64,000 nucleotides of DNA from VBDM01 sp035499735 (GTDB lineage: Bacteria; Pseudomonadota; Gammaproteobacteria; Burkholderiales; SG8-39), in assembly GCA_035499735.1 (NCBI GenBank), contig DATJYC010000037.1:8917-72916 (forward strand). Direction: 5' to 3'. Positions 52,659 through 60,031 of this stretch are shown piece by piece; the stretch's first letter is position 1; each line of letters starts with the position of its first letter. Under the pieces are notes generated by a model. It was not told where the DNA came from, made no database searches, and saw nothing but the letters and a program-made list of their open reading frames with translations. Made by a program: the position numbers and the translations under genes.

Positions 52659-53966
52659 GTGTCGAAGGGGCTCTATATCGTCGACGGGGCGCGCACCCCG
52701 TTCCTGAAGTCGCGCAACCGCCCGGGCCCGTTCTCGGCGAGCGACCTCGCCACCGCCGCGGGCAAGTCGCTCCTCATCCGCCAGCCGTTCGCGCCGGAGG
52801 AGCTCGACGAGGTGATCCTCGGCTGCGCCGCGCCCTCGGTCGACGAAGTCAACATCGGGCGCGTGGCCGCGCTGCGCATGGGCTGCGGGCAGAAGGTCCC
52901 CGGCTGGACAGTGATGCGCAATTGCGCCTCGGGCATGCAGGCGCTCGATTCGGCGATCGCGAACATGCTCTCGGGCCGGTCGAACCTCGTGCTCGCGGGA
53001 GGCGTCGACGCGCTGTCGCGGGTGCCGCTCATGTATTCGGACGTGATGGTGCTGTGGTTCTCGAACTTCATGGCGGCGAAATCGCCCCTCGCCAAGGCCG
53101 CGATGTTCCTGAAGCTGAAACCCGCCCAGCTGCTCGCGCCGGTGATCGGCATCATGAAGGGACTGACCGACCCCTACGTGGGCCTGCTCATGGGCCAGAC
53201 CGCCGAGAACCTCGCGCACCGTTTCGGCATCTCCCGCGGCGAGATGGACGAATTCTCCGCGCGCAGCCACGCCCGGGTGGCCCGCGCGCAGGAGTCGGGC
53301 TATTTCAGCGAGGCGCACGACGGCATGGCGCCCGAGATCTCGCCCGTCTACGACGAGCGGGGAGAGCTCTACAAGGACGACGACGGCGTGCGCAAGGACT
53401 CGACCGTCGAGAGCCTCGCCAAGCTCAAGCCTTTCTTCGACCGCAAGTACGGCAACGTCACCGCGGGCAACTCCTCGCAGATCACCGACGGGGCGACCTG
53501 GCTCGTGCTCGCGACCGATGAGGCGGTCAGGCGCCACAGGCTCCAGCCGCTCGGCCGCATCGTCGATTCCCAGTGGGCGGGGCTCGACCCGGCGCAGATG
53601 GGGCTGGGGCCGGTGCACGCCGCCACCCCGATCCTCCAGCGCCACGGGCTGCAGCTCAACGACCTCGACCGCTGGGAGATCAACGAGGCGTTCGCCGCCC
53701 AGGTGCTGGGCTGCCTCGCCGCCTGGAAGGACGACAAGTATTGCCGCGAAGAGCTGGGCCTGAATCGCGCCATGGGCGAGCTCGACCAGCAGAAGCTCAA
53801 CGCCGACGGCGGCGCGATCGCGCTCGGCCACCCGGTGGGCGCATCGGGCGCGCGCATCGTCCTGCACCTGCTGCACGCGCTCAGGCGCGCCAAAGGCAAG
53901 CGCGGCATCGCCTCGATCTGCATCGGCGGCGGCCTCGGCGGAGCGATGCTCGTCGAGGCGCTGTAG
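52659..53966 (+). CDS. fadI: Acetyl-CoA C-acyltransferase (3-ketoacyl-CoA thiolase), FadI type
   Basis: This 435-residue thiolase cleaves 3-ketoacyl-CoA in the last step of beta-oxidation. It has the nucleophile Cys in VMRNCASGMQALD, GGVDALSRVPLMYSD, INEAFAAQVLGCLAAW and GGAIALGHPVGASGARIV with the catalytic His. The second Cys is in SICIGGGLGGAML. The FadI-type long loop (MYSDVMVLWFSNFM onward) is present. The start is GTG (MSKGLYIVDGARTPF). It lies between fadE and the multifunctional alpha subunit gene. Confidence 0.94.
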   Translation: MSKGLYIVDGARTPFLKSRNRPGPFSASDLATAAGKSLLIRQPFAPEELDEVILGCAAPSVDEVNIGRVAALRMGCGQKVPGWTVMRNCASGMQALDSAIANMLSGRSNLVLAGGVDALSRVPLMYSDVMVLWFSNFMAAKSPLAKAAMFLKLKPAQLLAPVIGIMKGLTDPYVGLLMGQTAENLAHRFGISRGEMDEFSARSHARVARAQESGYFSEAHDGMAPEISPVYDERGELYKDDDGVRKDSTVESLAKLKPFFDRKYGNVTAGNSSQITDGATWLVLATDEAVRRHRLQPLGRIVDSQWAGLDPAQMGLGPVHAATPILQRHGLQLNDLDRWEINEAFAAQVLGCLAAWKDDKYCREELGLNRAMGELDQQKLNADGGAIALGHPVGASGARIVLHLLHALRRAKGKRGIASICIGGGLGGAMLVEAL

Positions 53967-53972
53967 CTGCTC

Positions 53973-55901
53973 ATGGAGTACCGAAACTGGAAGCTGGCGA
54001 CCGACGCCGACAATCTCGTCTGGCTGTCGCTCGACAAGGCGGGCGGATCGACCAACGTGCTGTCCGCCGACGTCATGTCGGAGCTCGACCGCATCCTCGA
54101 CGAGGTCGCGGCGCAGAAGCCCCGCGGTCTCGTCATCCGCTCGGCCAAGGAATCCGGGTTCATCGCCGGCGCCGACGTCGAGGAATTCACCAAAATCAAG
54201 GACCCGGACGACGCCATGCGGCTGGTGAAGCGCGGCTGGGACCTGTACAACAAGCTCGCCGCCCTGCCCTTCCCGACGCTCGCGCTGGTGGACGGATTCT
54301 GCATGGGGGGCGGCGTCGAGCTCGCGCTCGCCTGCCGCTACCGCGTCGCGGTCGACCAGCCGGGGACGCGCTTCGCGCTGCCCGAGGTGATGCTCGGCAT
54401 CATGCCGGCCTGGGGCGGCGTGATGCGCCTGCCGCGCCTGGTCGGTCCCACCGCTGCGCTGGACATGCTGCTCACCGGCCGCTCGGTGGACGCGCGCCGA
54501 GCGAAGCGCATGGGCCTGGTCGATGCGGCGGTGCCGCCGCGCATCCAGGAGAACGCGGCGCGCATGATGGCGCTCGAGGCCCCCCGCCCGCGGCGCCTGC
54601 CGCTCTTCCAGCGCTTCATGGGCTCCGCGCTGATGCGCCCGCTCGTCGCGTCGATGGCGCGGAAGCAGCTCGCGAAGCGGGCTTCGCCGGACCACTATCC
54701 GGCGCCCTACGCGATCCTCGAGCTCTGGCAGAGATACGACGGCGATCCTTTCGCGCCGCGCCCCGAGGACCCGGCCTCGGTCGTCGGCCTCGTCGAAGGC
54801 GACACCGCGCGCAACCTCATCCGCATCTTCTTCCTGCAGGAGCGGATGAAGTCGCTTGCGAAGGACAGCGGGTTCGAGGCCGCACGCGTGCACGTCGTCG
54901 GCGCGGGCGTCATGGGCGGCGACATCGCGGCCTGGTGCGCGATGCGCGGGCTGACGGTCACGCTCCAGGACCAGACGCCCGAGCGCATCGCCCCCGCGAT
55001 GAAGCGCGCCGCCGACCTGTTCAGGCGGAGGCTCCGCGACAAGGCGCGTGTCCGCGACGCGCTCGACCGGCTGATCCCGGACGCCGCCGGCGACGGCGCG
55101 CGGCGGGCCGACGTGATCATCGAGGCGATCTTCGAGAACCTGCAGGCGAAGCGGGATCTCTTCGCCAGGCTCGAGGCCGTCGCGAAGCACGAGGCGGTCC
55201 TCGCTTCGAACACCTCGAGCCTCAAGCTCGCCGACATCGGCGCAAACTTCAGGAACCCGTCGCGCCTCGTCGGCATCCACTTCTTCAACCCGGTGCCGCA
55301 ACTGCAGCTCGTCGAGGTGGTCCAGGGAGCGAACACCGACGCCGAGGTTGCCAAGAAAGCCGCCGCCTTCGTGCGCCAGATCGACAAGCTGCCGCTGCCG
55401 GTCAAGGATTCGCCGGGCTTCCTCGTCAACCGCGTCCTCGGCCCCTACATCGACCAGGCGCTGCGCATGGTCGACGAGGGAATGGCCCCCGAGACCCTCG
55501 ACGCCGCGGCCGAGGAGTTCGGCATGCCCATGGGCCCGGTCGAGCTCGCCGACACGGTCGGGCTCGACCTCTGCCTCGCCGTGGGCAAGGAGCTCGCGGG
55601 CGGGAGCGCCGAGGTGCCGAGGAAGCTCGCCGAGCTGGTCGCCGCCGGCAAGCTCGGCAGGAAGACCGGGCGCGGCTTCTACGCGTGGAAGGACGGCAGG
55701 GCGAGGAAAGGCGCGAGCGGCGCCGTGCCCGCCGACCTCGGCGCCAAGCTCATGGCGCCGTACCTGCGCGAGGCGCGCGCCGCGGTGGCCGAGGGCATCG
55801 TCGCCGACGCCGACCTCGCCGACGCCGGGCTCATCTTCGGAACCGGCTTCGCGCCGTTCCGCGGCGGTCCGCTCAACTACCTCAAAGAGCAGGGCTACTG
55901 A
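53973..55901 (+). CDS. fadJ: Fatty acid oxidation multifunctional protein (enoyl-CoA hydratase / 3-hydroxyacyl-CoA dehydrogenase), FadJ-like
   Basis: This 642-residue protein has an N-terminal crotonase domain: IAGADVEEFTKIK and GGGVELALACRYRVA form the oxyanion hole, and LPEVMLGIMPAWGGVMRLPR carries the catalytic Glu. A 3-hydroxyacyl-CoA dehydrogenase follows, with HVVGAGVMGGDIAAWCA for NAD binding, IIEAIFENLQAKRDLF, and the His of GIHFFNPVPQLQLVEVV. A C-terminal helical domain ends it. It is about 70 residues shorter than E. coli FadJ. It completes the beta-oxidation set with fadE and fadI, 6 bases after fadI. Confidence 0.93.
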   Translation: MEYRNWKLATDADNLVWLSLDKAGGSTNVLSADVMSELDRILDEVAAQKPRGLVIRSAKESGFIAGADVEEFTKIKDPDDAMRLVKRGWDLYNKLAALPFPTLALVDGFCMGGGVELALACRYRVAVDQPGTRFALPEVMLGIMPAWGGVMRLPRLVGPTAALDMLLTGRSVDARRAKRMGLVDAAVPPRIQENAARMMALEAPRPRRLPLFQRFMGSALMRPLVASMARKQLAKRASPDHYPAPYAILELWQRYDGDPFAPRPEDPASVVGLVEGDTARNLIRIFFLQERMKSLAKDSGFEAARVHVVGAGVMGGDIAAWCAMRGLTVTLQDQTPERIAPAMKRAADLFRRRLRDKARVRDALDRLIPDAAGDGARRADVIIEAIFENLQAKRDLFARLEAVAKHEAVLASNTSSLKLADIGANFRNPSRLVGIHFFNPVPQLQLVEVVQGANTDAEVAKKAAAFVRQIDKLPLPVKDSPGFLVNRVLGPYIDQALRMVDEGMAPETLDAAAEEFGMPMGPVELADTVGLDLCLAVGKELAGGSAEVPRKLAELVAAGKLGRKTGRGFYAWKDGRARKGASGAVPADLGAKLMAPYLREARAAVAEGIVADADLADAGLIFGTGFAPFRGGPLNYLKEQGY

Positions 55902-55924
55902 AGGTCCTGAGCGCCGTTCCGGGA

Positions 55925-57250
55925 GTGCTGTGGCCCGCGATCCCCGCGGCTGGCGGCGCGGAGACGCTCGCCCTGCTGCAGCAGCTCGAGCAGTCCCAGT
56001 GGCTGTCCCCCGATCGCATCCTGGACCTGCAGACGCGCCAGCTCGAGGAGCTCGCGCGGCACGCCCATTCGAGCGTCGCGTTCTACGCCGAGCGCTGGCG
56101 CGACCGCTACGACCCGGCCCTTCCCCTGACGGCCGAGCGCTTCGCGGCGCTTCCCCTGCTCTCGCGCCGCGACCTGCAATCGCGCTACGACTCGCTGAGG
56201 ACCTCGGCGCTCCCCGTAGCGCACGCCCCGACCGCCGAGACGCGGACCTCGGGCTCCACCGGCGCGCCCGTGCGGGTGCTGAAGACCCGCGTCACCGAGC
56301 TTTTCTGGAAGGCGTTTACCCTGCGCGACCACCTCTGGCACCGGCGCGACCTGCTCGGCAAGCTCGCCGCGATCCGCCACGGCGTGACCCCCGGCGGGTC
56401 CGACAATTGGGGCGCCGCCACCCAGGGACTGGTGCAGACCGGACCGGTCGCCGTTCTCCACATCCGCACGGACGTCGACGCCCAGCTGCGCTGGCTCGAG
56501 GAGCAGCAGCCGATGTACCTGCTCGCCTATCCCTCGATCGTCGCGAGCCTCGCGAGAGCCTGCCTCGAGCGCGGGATCGAGCTGCCGGGGCTGCGCGAGG
56601 TCCGGACGATCGGCGAGTCGCTCGATCCGGAGCTCCGCGGCCTTTGCAAAGAGGCGTGGAACGCCCCCGTCGTGGACGTGTACTCGGCCGACGAGGTCGG
56701 CTACATCGCGCTGCAGTGCCCGACCGGCGAGCACTACCATGCGCAATCGGAGGGCGCGCTCGTCGAGGTGCTGAACGACGCCGGGGAGCCTTGCGCGGCC
56801 GGAGAGGTGGGACGCGTCGTCGTCACGGCGCTGCACAACTTCGCGACGCCCCTAGTCCGCTACGACATCGGCGACTTCGCCGAGGCCGGCGGGCCGTGCG
56901 CCTGCGGTCGCGGGCTGCCGGTGCTGCGGCGGATCGTGGGGCGCGTGCGCAACCTCCTCGTCACCTCTTCCGGCAAGCGCTACTGGCCGAGCTTCGGAAT
57001 GCGCAAGCTCACCGCGATCCCGAAAATCCTCCAGTACCGGTTCGTGCAGAAGCAGATCGACCTGCTCGAAGCGCACATAGTGGCGTCTGCCCCACTGGCG
57101 AAGGCGGAAGAGCAAGCCCTGACGCGGCACGTTCTTTCGTGCGTGCCGCCCGGGTTCCGCCTGAAGATCGAGTACCGCGACGCGATCGCGCGCGGCGAAG
57201 GCGGAAAATACGAGGAGTTCGTCTGCGAGATCCCGGCCCAGGGAACCTAG
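55925..57250 (+). CDS. CapK/phenylacetate-CoA ligase-like adenylate-forming enzyme
   Basis: This protein of about 441 residues resembles PaaK/CapK ANL-superfamily enzymes. It has the phosphate loop TRTSGSTGAPVRVLKT, VYSADEVGYIALQCP for the A5 region, LVRYDIGDFAE with the ribose Asp, and a C-terminal domain ending EGGKYEEFVCEIP. It probably activates a carboxylic acid as its adenylate or CoA ester; the acid is unknown. It follows fadJ directly, so its product may enter beta-oxidation. GTG at 55925 is the start I use; a CTG at 55898 overlapping the fadJ stop as CTGA is an alternative. Confidence 0.78.
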   Translation: MLWPAIPAAGGAETLALLQQLEQSQWLSPDRILDLQTRQLEELARHAHSSVAFYAERWRDRYDPALPLTAERFAALPLLSRRDLQSRYDSLRTSALPVAHAPTAETRTSGSTGAPVRVLKTRVTELFWKAFTLRDHLWHRRDLLGKLAAIRHGVTPGGSDNWGAATQGLVQTGPVAVLHIRTDVDAQLRWLEEQQPMYLLAYPSIVASLARACLERGIELPGLREVRTIGESLDPELRGLCKEAWNAPVVDVYSADEVGYIALQCPTGEHYHAQSEGALVEVLNDAGEPCAAGEVGRVVVTALHNFATPLVRYDIGDFAEAGGPCACGRGLPVLRRIVGRVRNLLVTSSGKRYWPSFGMRKLTAIPKILQYRFVQKQIDLLEAHIVASAPLAKAEEQALTRHVLSCVPPGFRLKIEYRDAIARGEGGKYEEFVCEIPAQGT

Positions 57251-57251
57251 C

Positions 57252-58121
57252 CTACTTCCGCCGCGCCAGAATCCGGACCCGCTCGCTGCTCCCCGTTGGC
57301 CCGTTCTCGGCGCCGCGCCCCGGTATCGGCACCGCCGCTTCTGAGACGCCCTCGATCGCGAACCCGCCCCGCTCGAGGAGCGCGACGATCTCTGCGGTCG
57401 TGCGCGCCGGCCAGGGCCGGCGCCTGAGCGCGAAGACCTCCGCCGCGCGCACCAGCTCTTGCGGATCGATCTGCACCCGCCCTCCCAGCGATGCGGCGGC
57501 TGCGGAGACCGCCTCGCGGAACGACCTCGACTGCGTCTCGCTGAATGCCGCCAGGGATCCGGAGAACTCCGGCCGGATGCGATTGACGACGATCGCGACG
57601 CCTCCGGGTACCAGCAGCCGCCGCCATTTCGCCACCAGGGCCTCTCTTCGCTCGGGCGGAATGTGGCCGAGGAAGGAGTGCGCGCACACTGCGTCGTATC
57701 CGGAGTCCGCCGGGTGCTCGAGGATGTCGCCGTGGTGAGCGTCCAGGTCCTGCGACACGCGGTCCGCGTACCAGCGGTTGAGATGGAGAGGCGTGCGGCA
57801 CGAGTCGACGACGGCGGCGTGGAAGCTCCTGCCGCGTCCGCGGAAGGACGCGACCGCGTGCGCGAGCACGCAATAGTCCGCCGCGCCGCAGATCAGTAGG
57901 CGTGCGGCGCTCCCGCGAGGCTGCACTGCGGCAAAGGCGTCCCGGAGAAACGCGGCGTCCGCCTCGGGGGTGGTCACGAGCTTCATCAAGCGCAGCAGCT
58001 GCCAGAAGCCGTGGTACCAGGAGCAATCCTCGCCGCTCTCCGGATCGCGTCTGCATAATTGCGGCGCGAGCCGCCACGCCAGCGGCGCGCTTTCCTGCAA
58101 GGGCTCGTCGAGTTCGCTCAT
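57252..58121 (-). CDS. Class I SAM-dependent methyltransferase-like protein
   Basis: This protein of about 289 residues has a Rossmann-type methyltransferase core. ARLLICGAADYCVLAHAVA stands in place of the canonical GxGxG motif I. VDSCRTPLHLNRWYAD and HHGDILEHPADSGYDAVCAHSFLGHIPPERRE follow as the later SAM and post-motif strands, and LLVPGGVAIVVNRI is the motif after that. The glycine loop is weak, so cofactor use is not certain. The N-terminal CSWYHGFWQLLRLMKLV may form a lid. Starts at 58151 (TTG), 58139 and 58121 are all possible, none with a strong ribosome site. It is convergent with the ligase gene. Confidence 0.68.
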   Translation of the reverse strand: MSELDEPLQESAPLAWRLAPQLCRRDPESGEDCSWYHGFWQLLRLMKLVTTPEADAAFLRDAFAAVQPRGSAARLLICGAADYCVLAHAVASFRGRGRSFHAAVVDSCRTPLHLNRWYADRVSQDLDAHHGDILEHPADSGYDAVCAHSFLGHIPPERREALVAKWRRLLVPGGVAIVVNRIRPEFSGSLAAFSETQSRSFREAVSAAAASLGGRVQIDPQELVRAAEVFALRRRPWPARTTAEIVALLERGGFAIEGVSEAAVPIPGRGAENGPTGSSERVRILARRK

Positions 58122-58215
58122 TCGTGGAATACAGGACATCGTTCCCGTCAATCATAGCTTCGCTTGCTCTTGGCGGACGGGCCGTGGGAGAATCGCCGTG
58201 ACTAGGGAGGGTCGG

Positions 58216-59931
58216 GTGGCGACGACTTCGACGGTAGGCGCAGTGGAGAAACGCCTGCTCGCAGCGGCTCTTTCGCTGCTCCTGATGCACGCCTGCCTCG
58301 CAGTCGCACAGACCACACGCCCCCAGCGCCCGCAGCGCCCGCAACCCAGGCCGCTCGTCCCGGCCAAGCCGCAGCCTCAGGCGCAGCAGAGCCAGCCGCT
58401 GACGCAGACGACGCCGTCGCAGCCGCCCGCTCCGGTCCGCTTCGAGATCCAGCGCTACATCGTCGAGGGCAACACGCTGCTCTCCCAGAGCGTGGTCGAC
58501 AAGACCGTGTCACCCTATACAGGCAAGGATCGCGATTTCGGCGACATCCAGAAGGCGCTGGAAGCGCTGCAGGACGCCTACAGCTCGCGCGGCTACAACG
58601 CGGTGCGCGTGAGCATTCCCGAGCAGGACATTCGCGCGGGGCAGGTGCGCCTGCGCGTGGTCGAGGCGCGCGTGCGCCGCGTGCGCGTGCAGGGCAACAA
58701 GTTCTTCGACGAGGCGAACGTCAAGGCCGGGCTGCCGTCGCTCAAGGAAGGCGCGCCTCCCAACACGAAAGCGATCAGCAAGGACGCGCAGCTCGTCAAC
58801 GAGAACCCGGCCAAGCAGGTCACGGTGGCGCTGCAGGCCGCCGACGATCCCGGGCAGGTCGACGCGACGGTGCGCGTCGCCGACGAGAAGCCCTGGCGCG
58901 TCTCGGCTTACGTCGACAACACCGGCACGCCCAACACAGGCAACTACCGCCTCGGCGCCGGGTTCCAGCACGCCAATGTGTTCAACCGGGACCAGGTGCT
59001 CAACGTCCAGGCGATCACCTCGCCGGGCCACGCGTCCGACGTGAAGATCTTCGGCGCCGGCTACCGCATCCCGATCTACAGCTGGTCGGGCGTCGTCGAC
59101 GTCATCGCCGGGTACTCGAGCGTGAATTCCGGGCAGGTGCAGGGCCTGTTCAACGTGTCCGGCAGCGGAGACGTGTTCGGCCTGCGCTACACGCAGCTGC
59201 TCGGGCGCTTCGAGTCCTACGAGCACCGCGCCTACGTCGGGCTCGACTACCGCGCGTACAAGAACGAGGTCGTGCCGATCGACTCGAGCGGCGGATCGGT
59301 CACGCCCGACATCACCGTGCGCCCAATCTCCCTCGGCTACATCGGGCGCTTCTCCAGGGTCGGCCAGGACCTCTCGTTCGGCGTTTCGTACTCGCGCAAC
59401 GTTCCCGGAGGGAACAACGGCGACGAGGCCGCCTTCGCGGCGACCGGGCAGCGCGACCAGGCGACGCCCAAGTACAGCATCGCGCGCGAGAACATCGCGT
59501 TCTCGCAGCTGCTGCCCTCCGATTTCATCCTGCGCGCGGTCGCAAACGCGCAGCAGACCCACGACATCCTGGTCGCCGGCGAGCAGTTCGGAATGGGCGG
59601 CGTGGACAGCGTCCGCGGCTACTACGAGCGCGAAGTGGCGAACGACAACGGCTGGCGCCTCTCGCTCGAGGCCTACAGCCCCGACTTCGGCAGGTGGTTC
59701 GGCAGCACCTGGCGCGCGCGCGCGCTCATCTTCACCGACGCCGCGCGCGGGCACGACAACAGTCCCCAGCAGAACCCCGACAACAAGCTCGGCAGCTTCG
59801 GCGCCGGGGTGCGCGCGAACCTGGGCAAGTCCCTGGCGTTCCGGCTCGACCTGGCGCGCGCCACGCAGGACGCCGGGACGCGCAAGAGCGGCGATACCAA
59901 GGCGCACTTTGCCCTGGCCTACAGCTACTGA
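58216..59931 (+). CDS. Two-partner secretion outer-membrane transporter (TpsB; FhaC/ShlB/HecB family)
   Basis: This 571-residue Omp85-superfamily transporter secretes its TpsA partner. A Sec signal ends near residue 32. An unusual Pro/Gln-rich stretch (residues 33-73, RPQRPQRPQPRP at its start) follows. Next is a POTRA domain (FEIQRYIVEGNTLLSQ, YNAVRVSIPEQDIRAGQVRLRVVEARV), then the ShlB beta-barrel with WRVSAYVDNTGTPNTGNYRLG. The conserved VRGY motif is in GMGGVDSVRGYYERE (about residue 465), and the last strand ends HFALAYSY with terminal aromatic. The GTG at 58216 is preceded by AGGGAGG. The TpsA gene follows 100 bases on. Confidence 0.93.
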   Translation: MATTSTVGAVEKRLLAAALSLLLMHACLAVAQTTRPQRPQRPQPRPLVPAKPQPQAQQSQPLTQTTPSQPPAPVRFEIQRYIVEGNTLLSQSVVDKTVSPYTGKDRDFGDIQKALEALQDAYSSRGYNAVRVSIPEQDIRAGQVRLRVVEARVRRVRVQGNKFFDEANVKAGLPSLKEGAPPNTKAISKDAQLVNENPAKQVTVALQAADDPGQVDATVRVADEKPWRVSAYVDNTGTPNTGNYRLGAGFQHANVFNRDQVLNVQAITSPGHASDVKIFGAGYRIPIYSWSGVVDVIAGYSSVNSGQVQGLFNVSGSGDVFGLRYTQLLGRFESYEHRAYVGLDYRAYKNEVVPIDSSGGSVTPDITVRPISLGYIGRFSRVGQDLSFGVSYSRNVPGGNNGDEAAFAATGQRDQATPKYSIARENIAFSQLLPSDFILRAVANAQQTHDILVAGEQFGMGGVDSVRGYYEREVANDNGWRLSLEAYSPDFGRWFGSTWRARALIFTDAARGHDNSPQQNPDNKLGSFGAGVRANLGKSLAFRLDLARATQDAGTRKSGDTKAHFALAYSY

Positions 59932-59990
59932 CCGGGGAGCACCGTGCGAAAATTCACACGAATCGCCGGGCGCAGGGGGCTAGAATGAAT

Positions 59991-60009
59991 TTCCCGTTTG
60001 CTGCGGGAA
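59991..60009 (+). other. Hairpin in the tpsA leader
   Basis: TTCCCG and CGGGAA form a perfect six-base stem around a seven-base loop (TTTGCTG), ending 22 bases before the TpsA start codon and just upstream of its GGAGGG ribosome site (60021-60026). There is no T-run, so it is not a typical terminator; it may stabilise the message or modulate TpsA level relative to TpsB. Confidence 0.4.
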
Positions 60010-60031
60010 TGAAGGTTCCGGGAGGGTAGTC

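Noticed and set aside
53573..55900. Upstream part of the frame that ends at 57250
   Set aside because: This part lies in a second phase over fadI and fadJ and is Arg-rich nonsense; only the section after the fadJ stop encodes the ligase.
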